DNA of 64,000 bases, from contig MKTW01000002.1 of NCBI GenBank assembly GCA_001898405.1, forward strand, positions 373,719 to 437,718. The letters run 5' to 3'. Shown here one piece after another: positions 7,935 through 15,543 of this stretch. Under the pieces are notes generated by a model, which saw nothing but the letters and a program-made list of their open reading frames with translations, did not search any database and was not told the origin of the DNA. Positions within the stretch are counted from its first letter, which is position 1, and every line of letters starts with the position of its first letter. The DNA is from Sphingobacteriales bacterium 44-61. Lineage in GTDB: Bacteria > Bacteroidota > Bacteroidia > Chitinophagales > Chitinophagaceae. The position numbers and the translations under genes were made by a program.

Positions 7935-8768
7935 TTATTTTTGAAGCTCCTTTAATTTATCAGGATTGCGGATAAGATAGAAGTTTTTTACCTGCCCATC
8001 CTGTATGGAAAATACCTGGCAGGTAACCAGCGTATTGCCCTGGTAATAGAACAATGCAGGCTCATGATTTATCTCCCCTCTTTCAATACGTGCCTGCCGG
8101 TAGCCTTTATTAAAGATACCCAACAGGAAGCTCAGCACCGGCTTCATGCCTGTAAGCGGCTTGGTCGCTGCTGTAACTTTTCCACCACCGTCAGACATAA
8201 GAACGATCTCATCATGGAATAACTGCTCCAATTGCTGCGTATTCCCCTGCAAAATGGCTGTAAGGAATTTATCTATATAATCTTTCCCCTCCACTGGCTT
8301 GTGTGTTCCGGTATCCGTTTTTTGTAGCTGTTCTTTAGCCCGGCTCAACAGCTTCCTGGAATTTTCCACGCTGATATCAAGTACCTCGGCTATCTCTTCA
8401 TGATCATAATCGAATGCTTCCTTGAGGATAAAAACTGCCCGCTGCCTGACATTGAGTTTTTCCAGCAGCACCATCAGCGAATAAGACAATATTTCTTTTT
8501 GCAGGATGCCTGCATCTGCCCTTTCCGTTGCTACCGGCTCGGGCAACCAGGGGCCGGGATATTCCGCCACCAGCTTTTGTTGCTTTTTCTTGGCATTGAT
8601 GGAAAGATTTATAACAGTCCGGATCAGGTAATTCCGTTTATCTTCGATCTTATCACTGTCGATTCCCATAAACTTAAGGAAAGCATCCTGCACAACATCT
8701 TTTGCATCTTCCAGTGAGCCTAAAATATTATAAGCATAGGTTGTTAATAAGGGCCTGAGTGAATCCAT
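7935..8768 (-). CDS. ECF41-type RNA polymerase sigma factor with SnoaL-like C-terminal domain
   Basis: A 277-residue protein with sigma region 2 (about residues 1-65), region 4 (about 98-150, RQRAVFILKEAFDYDHEEIA) and a C-terminal SnoaL-like extension (about 160-277). It carries the three hallmark motifs of ECF41: WLPEP in the linker (74-78), DGGGK (193-197) and NPDKL near the C-terminus (268-272). ECF41 factors have no anti-sigma factor; the extension is known to control activity. I chose the ATG at 8768. An in-frame TTG at 8792 exists, but the -7 promoter element TACCTTTG overlaps it, so the transcript should begin downstream of that codon. The AhpD-like partner gene follows. Confidence 0.92.
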   Translation of the reverse strand: MDSLRPLLTTYAYNILGSLEDAKDVVQDAFLKFMGIDSDKIEDKRNYLIRTVINLSINAKKKQQKLVAEYPGPWLPEPVATERADAGILQKEILSYSLMVLLEKLNVRQRAVFILKEAFDYDHEEIAEVLDISVENSRKLLSRAKEQLQKTDTGTHKPVEGKDYIDKFLTAILQGNTQQLEQLFHDEIVLMSDGGGKVTAATKPLTGMKPVLSFLLGIFNKGYRQARIERGEINHEPALFYYQGNTLVTCQVFSIQDGQVKNFYLIRNPDKLKELQK

Positions 8769-8789
8769 GAGGTTATGTATAAAGAACCA

Positions 8790-8797
8790 CAAAGGTA
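8790..8797 (-). promoter_or_regulatory. Promoter -7 element for the ECF41 gene
   Basis: TACCTTTG on the reverse strand is a perfect TAnnTTTG match 21 bases before the ATG at 8768. It suggests the sigma gene is transcribed by the housekeeping sigma factor and rules out the upstream TTG as start. Confidence 0.65.
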
Positions 8798-8823
8798 ATC
8801 AGCAAACAAATTGAGCGGAGCAT

Positions 8824-9807
8824 TCACCATTCCCAAACCTTGTTTTCATTCAATGAGATCTCCACTTCTTCTCCTATCGCCAGTTCCGGTTGTATCATAC
8901 GTGCGGTAAGATCAACACCATCCACCCTTATCCCTGCTTCATAATAACCACCCATAAAAGAAATGCTGATCACAATACCGGTAACAGTGTGTTCTTTTTT
9001 CTTCATAATCTTAATCTCTTCCGGGCGAAAGAATAATGATTTACCATTTTGTTTTATACCAGGTAATTTTTCAAAGACTGCAACAGATGAAGCTGGAATT
9101 AAATTATATGCTCCAAACAATCCCGCCACATATTCATTCAATGGCCGGCTGTATACAGTGGCAGGTGGCCCCTGCTGAATGATCTGCCCCTCGCGGATCA
9201 CAATGATCTCATCTGCCCAGGAAAGCGTATCCAGCGGGTCGTGTGATGCAAGCATGCAGGTGGTACCCAGTTTGTCGCCGATATCTTTTATAACTGCTTT
9301 CAGTATGCGTTTGTGGATCAGGTCAAGATTGGAAAAAGGTTCGTCAAGCAACAGCAATTTGGGTGAACGTGTAAGCAATCTTGCCAAAGCAATACGTTGC
9401 TTTTCTCCGCCTGAAAGCTGGCTGGTACGCCGTTTCAGAAGATGGTCAATACGGCAGGTAGCATATAAGATGGCGGCTTCTCCGGGAGGAAGCTCATCTG
9501 CATAATTCAGCACTTCTTCCACCCACATGTTATTGGGCAATTCATATTGCTGTGAAAGGTAGGCAATGCCGGGGTGGCCTGGGATCAGTTTTTCTGCAGG
9601 CCCTTCTACCCTTATCCCTTCAAATCTTACTTCACCGCTTTCCGCCTGCGCCAGGCCGGCAATGATCTTTAATAAAGTGCTTTTACCCGAACCCGTTTCA
9701 CCGGCAATGGCTATTTTCTGGTAGCGTTGTTGCACAAAATGGATTTCCCTTGCCGCCGGGTTACCATTCTCCTGCCTGCTGATATTTTTAACCTGAAGAA
9801 ACTCCAT
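8824..9807 (-). CDS. ABC transporter ATP-binding protein with C-terminal TOBE-like domain
   Basis: A 327-residue ATPase: Walker A GETGSGKST (36-44), Q-loop YLSQQYELP (about 83-91), signature LSGGEKQRIALAR (131-143), Walker B LLLLDEPFSNLD (151-162) and H-loop LASHD (H189). The C-terminal part from about residue 235 (SLFFRPEEIKIM, FMGGYYEAGIRVDG) resembles the regulatory TOBE domain of importer ATPases for iron, molybdate, sulfate or polyamines. I chose the ATG at 9807 because family similarity begins there; the frame stays open 15 codons further upstream. No permease or binding protein is encoded nearby, so it must work with proteins encoded elsewhere. The imperfect -7 element TACTTTAG at 9822-9815 is a possible promoter. 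Confidence 0.9.
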   Translation of the reverse strand: MEFLQVKNISRQENGNPAAREIHFVQQRYQKIAIAGETGSGKSTLLKIIAGLAQAESGEVRFEGIRVEGPAEKLIPGHPGIAYLSQQYELPNNMWVEEVLNYADELPPGEAAILYATCRIDHLLKRRTSQLSGGEKQRIALARLLTRSPKLLLLDEPFSNLDLIHKRILKAVIKDIGDKLGTTCMLASHDPLDTLSWADEIIVIREGQIIQQGPPATVYSRPLNEYVAGLFGAYNLIPASSVAVFEKLPGIKQNGKSLFFRPEEIKIMKKKEHTVTGIVISISFMGGYYEAGIRVDGVDLTARMIQPELAIGEEVEISLNENKVWEW

Positions 9808-9874
9808 AGGGCCGCTAAAGTACATTGAATAAATAAGAAGCCGGAGCAACAAAATGTATAATTATGGGAAAGAT

Positions 9875-10240
9875 TCAGCCCGGTTGAGGCACCTGCTGAT
9901 GGATCCGATTAAGCAACACAGAAATATTAAATGGCTTTTGTAAAAAATCATTCGCCTGGCAATCTTCTATGGAAGAAGGAGAAATATGGCCCGCAGAATA
10001 AAGCAGTACCGGCGTGCCGGAAAACTCTTCTGTCTTTTTTAGTTGCCTGCATAATTCCCTGCCGTCTGCATCATTCAGGTAAATATCCAACACTACAAGA
10101 TCAGGCTTGTAATTGGACAGGGCTGTGAAAAAATCAGTGTGATCATTCAAACTGAGAACTTCCATGCCATGGGTCTGCAATATCAGGGACACCATTTCCA
10201 GCAGATCATTGTCATCATCCACAATAAGGACTTTTAGCAT
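9875..10240 (-). CDS. Single-domain response regulator (CheY-like receiver)
   Basis: At 121 residues this is only a receiver domain. The acidic pocket is D8-D10 in LIVDDDNDLL, the phospho-acceptor is D52 in LVVLDIYLND, S82 is in LLYSAGH and the conserved lysine is K102 in LQKPF. There is no output domain, so it signals by protein contact or takes part in a phosphorelay. It is divergent from a PAS-GAF histidine kinase gene whose frame begins close by, and the two probably form a pair. The 5' ends are so close that their promoters must overlap each other's coding or leader sequence. Confidence 0.92.
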   Translation of the reverse strand: MLKVLIVDDDNDLLEMVSLILQTHGMEVLSLNDHTDFFTALSNYKPDLVVLDIYLNDADGRELCRQLKKTEEFSGTPVLLYSAGHISPSSIEDCQANDFLQKPFNISVLLNRIHQQVPQPG

Positions 10241-10383
10241 TCCGGTTTCTTTTAATACAATCTCTCATGCTTGCAGTTTTATGCAGCAAAATAATGGCCA
10301 AAAATGAGCAGAAGAAAAAGCATATCGTTATCCTTTTTGATTTATATTTAAGAAGTATACAGTGTTATTATAATCAGGTATCC

Positions 10384-11991
10384 ATGACTATTGAAAATCT
10401 TGAAGAAAAGCAGGCTATGCTGGCTGCAATCGTCGAGAATTCAGAAGACGCGATCATCAGCAAAGACCTTAATGGGCGGATCACCAGTTGGAATAAAGCA
10501 GCTGAACGCATATTTGGGTATACAGAGAAAGAAATGCTGGGGCAATTAATCAACATTATCATTCCTGACGACCGGCAACATGAGGAAGACATGATCCTTG
10601 GTCTTCTCCGCCAGGGGAAACAGCTTGATCATTTTGAAACGATCCGCAAAACAAAAAGCGGGAAAGAATTGATTGTCTCCCTTACAGTTTCCCCAATAAA
10701 AAATGCAGGAGGCTCCGTCATTGGTGCATCCAAGATCGCACGGGACATTACACGCCAAAAACAAAATGAAGAGCGGCTGCAAATGATCTACTCCATTGGG
10801 AAAACCATTTCTGCACAGCTCGACGCTCCAAATATCCTGCAAAAAGTTACTGACGCCACCACCCGGTTGTGTGGAGCAGCTTTTGGAGCTTTTTTCTACA
10901 ACAAAACAGATTCAAAAGGTGAAACACTCACCTTATACACCCTTTCCGGTGCGTCCAAGGAAGACTTTGCCGATTTCGGCATACCCAGGAATACAGCTGT
11001 TTTTAAAGCCACTTTTGATGGAGAATGCATCGTTCGCTCAGATGATATTACCAAAGACCCCAGGTATGGGAAAAACTATCCACACAAAGGGTTGCCTGAG
11101 GGACATCTGCCAGTGGTAAGCTATCTCGCCATACCGGTCATCTCTCAGAATGGAGTACCTATTGGCGGCCTTTTTTTCGGCCACCCCCGGCCCGGGATGT
11201 TTACCAGCGAACACGAAACACTGGTAGCAGCGATCGCTTCGCAAGCCGCTATTGCATTGGACAATGCAAAGCTGTATGAAGAGATCAACCTGATCAACAA
11301 TAAAAAAGATCAGTTCATCGGGTTCGCCAGCCACGAACTTAAAACACCGCTTACCACTATTAAAGGTTACCTGCAACTGGCTGAATCGGCTGAAATACCC
11401 GCACAGGATATCATACCAAAGATCAGTAAGCAGCTGACCAGGCTGGAAAGTATTATTGCCGACCTGCTGGATATTTCAAAAATACAGGCCGGCAAACTGG
11501 ACCTTTATTTCAGCAAAACAAGCCTGAAGGATATCCTGAAAGAAAGCATTGAGCTAATTGATTTCTCTGATCATACAATCCAGGTAGACAATCCTGCTGA
11601 AGACATCACTATTGTGGTTGATCACCAGAAAATAACACAGGTGCTGATAAACCTGCTGACCAATGCAGTCAAATATTCAATGCCAGGAACAACAATCTCC
11701 GTTACAGCCATGCTTCTTGGCGATCAGATCCAGATAAGTGTATCTGATCAGGGCATTGGCATTCCTCCGGAACATCGGCAAAAAATATTTGATCAGTTTT
11801 ACAGGATTTCTTCTGCTGATAAGATCAAAGCAAAAGGAATGGGGCTTGGATTATATATCTCAAAAGAAATAATGGAAGCGCATTCCGGTAAAATACGGGT
11901 TGAAAGCGAGGAAGGAAAAGGATCGACATTTTATATCCAGTTCCCGGTTAACAGGGGAAAATTAAATAAGCGATGGCCCGGATCTCGTTAA
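10384..11991 (+). CDS. PAS-GAF sensor histidine kinase
   Basis: Read from the ATG at 10384 the protein has 535 residues: a PAS domain (about 10-125, AIVENSEDAIISKDLNGRIT), a GAF domain (about 140-298), the HisKA dimerisation domain with phospho-acceptor H317 in FASHELKTPL, and the HATPase domain (N-box LINLLTNAVKY, G1 DQGIGI 455-460, G2 GMGLGL 485-490). No membrane segment is seen, so it is a cytosolic sensor; the ligand is unknown. The frame is open to an ATG at 10267, but those 39 extra residues have no domain character and lie where the promoter for this gene would be expected, so I prefer 10384. It is divergent from the single-domain response regulator, the likely partner. Confidence 0.9.
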   Translation: MTIENLEEKQAMLAAIVENSEDAIISKDLNGRITSWNKAAERIFGYTEKEMLGQLINIIIPDDRQHEEDMILGLLRQGKQLDHFETIRKTKSGKELIVSLTVSPIKNAGGSVIGASKIARDITRQKQNEERLQMIYSIGKTISAQLDAPNILQKVTDATTRLCGAAFGAFFYNKTDSKGETLTLYTLSGASKEDFADFGIPRNTAVFKATFDGECIVRSDDITKDPRYGKNYPHKGLPEGHLPVVSYLAIPVISQNGVPIGGLFFGHPRPGMFTSEHETLVAAIASQAAIALDNAKLYEEINLINNKKDQFIGFASHELKTPLTTIKGYLQLAESAEIPAQDIIPKISKQLTRLESIIADLLDISKIQAGKLDLYFSKTSLKDILKESIELIDFSDHTIQVDNPAEDITIVVDHQKITQVLINLLTNAVKYSMPGTTISVTAMLLGDQIQISVSDQGIGIPPEHRQKIFDQFYRISSADKIKAKGMGLGLYISKEIMEAHSGKIRVESEEGKGSTFYIQFPVNRGKLNKRWPGSR

Positions 11992-12029
11992 GCGCTATTC
12001 GTTGGCCGATACGCAAACTGGCCATCATA

Positions 12030-13001
12030 CTATTGCGACCACTCCGTCGGCGTCCTGTCCCAACGATGTGCTTTTAATTGTTTCAGCAGATCCGCCTGCA
12101 GACCTTTACCATCGCTGCTGGCCATATTAGCTTCCACATTCCTGATCTTTCTCATTCCGGGTATGGTAGTAGCTATATCCGGATTGCTGAGAATAAAACG
12201 AAGGGCCATTTCAGGCATCGACATACCGGCCGGGATCAAAGGTTTCAACGCATCTGCATGTTCAACACTTGAACGAAGGTTGTCAGGAACAAAATAACTG
12301 GCTCTCCAATCATTTCCCGGGAAAGTCGTTTCTTTAGTAAATGTGCCGGTCAATGTTCCTTCATCAAAGGGCACACGTGCGATCACACCGATATTCTTTT
12401 CACGGCAAAGAGGCATGAGATGGTCTTCAGGTGCCTGATCAAAAATGTTATAGATCACTTGTATACCATCGATCAGCCCGGTCCTGATCGTTTCAAGGCA
12501 ATTATCGGGCTCCCAGCGGTTCACACTTAATCCCCAGGCTTTCACTTTTCCCTGCCCGGTCAATTGTGAGATGGCTTCTTTCCACTCATCTTCCTGCGCC
12601 CAGCTATCTTCCCATACATGGAATTGTTGCAGGTCAATGGAATCAACACCCAGGTTAACCAAACTCTTTTCAGTATACTCAATAATATAGTCGGCAGGAA
12701 ATACATCCTTCAAGGCAGATCCACGGCGTGATGGCCATTTCCTGTTCTTCGGAGGAATTTTGGTAGCCACATATAATTTCTTTCCAGGATGCCTTTTAAT
12801 AGTTTTATTCAGGATCTGTTCGCTCAATCCATCCCCATAAGCCCAGGCTGTATCAAAAAAATTACATCCCAGTTCAATGGAACGGTCCAACGCTTTATTC
12901 ACTTCCTGTTCTTCAGAGCCAGTCCAGCCAGCCATTCCCCACATACCATAACCAATCTCACTGACATTCCAGCCTGTTCTGCCAAATTTCCGGTATTGCA
13001 T
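12030..13001 (-). CDS. Aldo/keto reductase
   Basis: A 323-residue TIM-barrel NADPH-dependent oxidoreductase. It starts MQYRKFGRTGWNVSEIGYG and has the catalytic Asp/Tyr region CNFFDTAWAYGDGLSEQIL (D and Y), the Lys in LYVATKIPP, and His in DLQQFHVWED. The C-terminal GMRKIRNVEANM is the typical NADPH-phosphate segment. It reduces an aldehyde or ketone, or oxidises the alcohol; the substrate is not predictable. It is transcribed alone, convergent with the histidine kinase gene and divergent from the S10 peptidase gene. Confidence 0.93.
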   Translation of the reverse strand: MQYRKFGRTGWNVSEIGYGMWGMAGWTGSEEQEVNKALDRSIELGCNFFDTAWAYGDGLSEQILNKTIKRHPGKKLYVATKIPPKNRKWPSRRGSALKDVFPADYIIEYTEKSLVNLGVDSIDLQQFHVWEDSWAQEDEWKEAISQLTGQGKVKAWGLSVNRWEPDNCLETIRTGLIDGIQVIYNIFDQAPEDHLMPLCREKNIGVIARVPFDEGTLTGTFTKETTFPGNDWRASYFVPDNLRSSVEHADALKPLIPAGMSMPEMALRFILSNPDIATTIPGMRKIRNVEANMASSDGKGLQADLLKQLKAHRWDRTPTEWSQ

Positions 13002-13079
13002 ACAATGATTTTTTTAAGTGGTAAAAATAAAGATATTTTTATCCTTATCTTGATCCCTCTATTTTAACAAAACAACATT

Positions 13080-14609
13080 ATGAGAAGACTAATTCTTTCC
13101 CTGTCTTTCTCTGCCTGCTCAGTTGCACCTTTGTTTGCACAGCCAGCCAGAGAAGCCGCTCCGGCCATCAAGAACGATCAGCCGGTTTCACCTGGCCGTG
13201 TTCTTTTAATGGATTCTGCCATCACCACTAAACATGAAATAACTATCAGAGGCCAGCGCGTTCCTTACACCGCCATGGCAGGCACTCTTCCTGTATGGGG
13301 TGACGACGGTAAACCGATTGCCGGTGTTTTTTATACTTATTATGAACGGACCGATATCACCGACAGATCCTCCCGTCCGCTGGTAATCTCTTTTAATGGA
13401 GGCCCCGGCACTTCTTCTGTTTGGATGGAGATCGGGTACACCGGTCCACGGCTGCTCAATATTGATGATGAAGGTTACCCTGTGCAGCCTTTTGGCTTGC
13501 GCGATAATCCCAATTCCATCCTTGACGTGGCAGATATCGTATTTGTTGACCCTGTTAACACAGGTTATTCCAGGACTGCAAATAAGGATATTCCCACTTC
13601 AAAGTTCTTTGGTGTGAATGAAGACATCAGGTACCTGGCAGAATGGATCAATACTTTCGTTACACGCCGCGGCCGCTGGGCATCTCCCAAATTCCTGATC
13701 GGTGAAAGCTATGGAACTACCCGTGTGTCAGGTTTGGCGCTGGAATTGCAGAATGCACAGTGGATGTATCTCAACGGAGTGATCCTGGTATCACCAACAG
13801 ACCTGGGCATTCAACGCAATGGGCCGGTAGATGCGGCTTTAAAGCTGCCTTATTTCGCAGCCACAGCCTGGTATCATAAAAAGCTGCCTGCAGACCTACA
13901 GCAAAAAGATCTTACTGATATGCTTCCTGAAGTGGAGCAGTTCACTATTAATGAACTGCTGCCCGCTCTTTCCCGCGGCGGTTCACTGGATGGGGCGCAA
14001 AGAAAAGCCATTGCGCAAAAAATAGCCCGCTACAGCGGATTGAAAGAAGAAACAGTACTGGAAAACAACCTGGATGTTTCATTCAACCTGTTCTGGAAAG
14101 ACCTGCTGCGTGATCAGGGCTATACTGTTGGAAGATTGGATTCCCGCTACAGAGGGATCGATCGCCAAACAGGTGGTGAAAGGCCAGATTATAACGCCGA
14201 ATTGACATCGTGGCTGCAATCTTTCACGCCAGCCATCCAGATCTATCTGCGTGATGAACTGAAATACAAAACCGATCTGAAGTATTATATGTTCGGGCCT
14301 GTCCGCCCCTGGAACAACAACGGTGATCAAACCGGGGAAAACCTTCGCCAGGCAATGGCGCAGAACCCCTTCCTTCATCTGCTGGTTCAATCCGGTTATT
14401 ACGACGGTGCCTGTGATTATTTCAATGCGAAATATAATATGTGGCAACTTGACCCAAGCGGCCGGTTGAAAGACAGGATGAAATGGGAAGGTTACCGCAG
14501 CGGTCACATGATGTACCTGAGAAAGGATGATCTGACCAAAGCAACGGATAATCTGCGGAAATTTATACTGGAATCAATACCAGCAAAAGGGCAACCGGCA
14601 AAGTATTGA
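13080..14609 (+). CDS. Secreted serine carboxypeptidase-like protein (peptidase S10)
   Basis: A 509-residue alpha/beta-hydrolase of the S10 family. Residues 1-20 (MRRLILSLSFSACSVAPLFA) are a signal peptide cleaved before Q21. The oxyanion-hole segment is SFNGGPGTSSVWMEIGY, the nucleophile is S210 in LIGESYGTTR, and the acid and His are expected in GYYDGACDYFN and EGYRSGHMMYL. S10 enzymes remove C-terminal residues from peptides at acidic pH; the bacterial members are little studied. It is followed by a strong terminator, so it is a single-gene unit. Confidence 0.9.
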   Translation: MRRLILSLSFSACSVAPLFAQPAREAAPAIKNDQPVSPGRVLLMDSAITTKHEITIRGQRVPYTAMAGTLPVWGDDGKPIAGVFYTYYERTDITDRSSRPLVISFNGGPGTSSVWMEIGYTGPRLLNIDDEGYPVQPFGLRDNPNSILDVADIVFVDPVNTGYSRTANKDIPTSKFFGVNEDIRYLAEWINTFVTRRGRWASPKFLIGESYGTTRVSGLALELQNAQWMYLNGVILVSPTDLGIQRNGPVDAALKLPYFAATAWYHKKLPADLQQKDLTDMLPEVEQFTINELLPALSRGGSLDGAQRKAIAQKIARYSGLKEETVLENNLDVSFNLFWKDLLRDQGYTVGRLDSRYRGIDRQTGGERPDYNAELTSWLQSFTPAIQIYLRDELKYKTDLKYYMFGPVRPWNNNGDQTGENLRQAMAQNPFLHLLVQSGYYDGACDYFNAKYNMWQLDPSGRLKDRMKWEGYRSGHMMYLRKDDLTKATDNLRKFILESIPAKGQPAKY

Positions 14610-14634
14610 TAACCGGATCATAATTTCGGGAATG

Positions 14635-14685
14635 GGATCATTGGATATCAGGATTTATCTCTTATCCAATGATCCTTTTCTTTTT
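14635..14685 (+). terminator. Intrinsic terminator after the S10 peptidase gene
   Basis: GGATCATTGGATA (14635-14647) and TATCCAATGATCC (14663-14675) form a perfect 13-bp stem around a 15-base loop, followed by TTTTCTTTTT. It ends transcription of the peptidase gene. The rest of the gap to 14846 shows no supportable gene. Confidence 0.88.
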
Positions 14686-14846
14686 AATAACTTCATTCAT
14701 TATTCCAGTGCCTTACAGCAATTAATACTACCGGATATGGGGGAAAAAAGCAAATACGCAGAAACGGTGGAACATGCCGTACTCAGGGAGCGGAGTACCG
14801 GCATCTTCATCCGCTGATCAAACTTTATTTACCCGCTGATTATAGT

Positions 14847-15401
14847 TTATTTTGCCGGCCGGTTCCAAAGTGGTTTTGCCTTCAATACTTTTTTATACAT
14901 AGGGCAATCTTCGGTGTGTGCTCCTCTCAGGTATCCCGTACTCATCAAAAACTCGTTCACGATCTCCCCGCCCGTGAACCGGAAAGTTTTCTTAAACAGT
15001 TTCACCCATTCTTCTTTTGTTTTAGGATGGTTTGCTTCCAGCCATTTTTCAAAAGAGCCATATTCCTTTTGCAGATTGATAATGGCCTTAGCATTTTCTA
15101 TTGCTGCATTGATCTTTAAACGGTTCCGGATAATGCCTGCATCGGCCAGCAACCGGTTCCTGTCTTTTTCTGTGTAAGCTGCCACTTTTTTGATATTGAA
15201 ATTGTGATAGGCTTTGCGGAACCCTGTTTCTTTTTTAAGAATGGTTTCCCAACTTAATCCTGCCTGGTTGATTTCCATGATCAGGCGGCCGAACAATTCA
15301 TTATCGTCACGGATAGGAAATCCGTAATGATCATCATGGTAAGGTTTATGTATCGCCTTTTTATCTTCTGTCATACGGATGATGGCGCTGCAATAAGACA
15401 T
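14847..15401 (-). CDS. tag: DNA-3-methyladenine glycosylase I
   Basis: Tag removes 3-methyladenine from alkylated DNA in base excision repair. This 184-residue protein has the family start with the zinc ligand C4, the HDDHYGFP segment (E. coli HDNEWGVP), IMEINQAGLSWETILKK with the catalytic Glu, GIIRNRLKI, and the C-terminal GAHTEDCP, which holds the His and Cys zinc ligands. All expected metal ligands are present. It stands alone on the reverse strand between two forward genes. Confidence 0.95.
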   Translation of the reverse strand: MSYCSAIIRMTEDKKAIHKPYHDDHYGFPIRDDNELFGRLIMEINQAGLSWETILKKETGFRKAYHNFNIKKVAAYTEKDRNRLLADAGIIRNRLKINAAIENAKAIINLQKEYGSFEKWLEANHPKTKEEWVKLFKKTFRFTGGEIVNEFLMSTGYLRGAHTEDCPMYKKVLKAKPLWNRPAK

Positions 15402-15543
15402 AATGTAAATATTGTGGTTATATAAGCTGGTTAACCGGAAGGCAATTTAGGCGTTTTCCCATATCCTCCATTAAAGTTTGTATCAACTGATCCAAAAAAA
15501 GGCAATACCTTGCTATCAGAGCGTTTCAAAACTTTTGAATCAA

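Noticed and set aside
8768-8792. TTG start for the ECF41 sigma factor
   Set aside because: The codon overlaps the -7 promoter element, so it would not be transcribed.
10267-10383. Extended N-terminus of the PAS-GAF kinase
   Set aside because: The 39 residues are not part of the PAS domain and the segment is more likely leader or promoter; kept only as an alternative.
14632-14817. 61-codon forward frame after the S10 gene
   Set aside because: Its first part is the terminator hairpin at 14635-14685, and the rest has no protein-like pattern.
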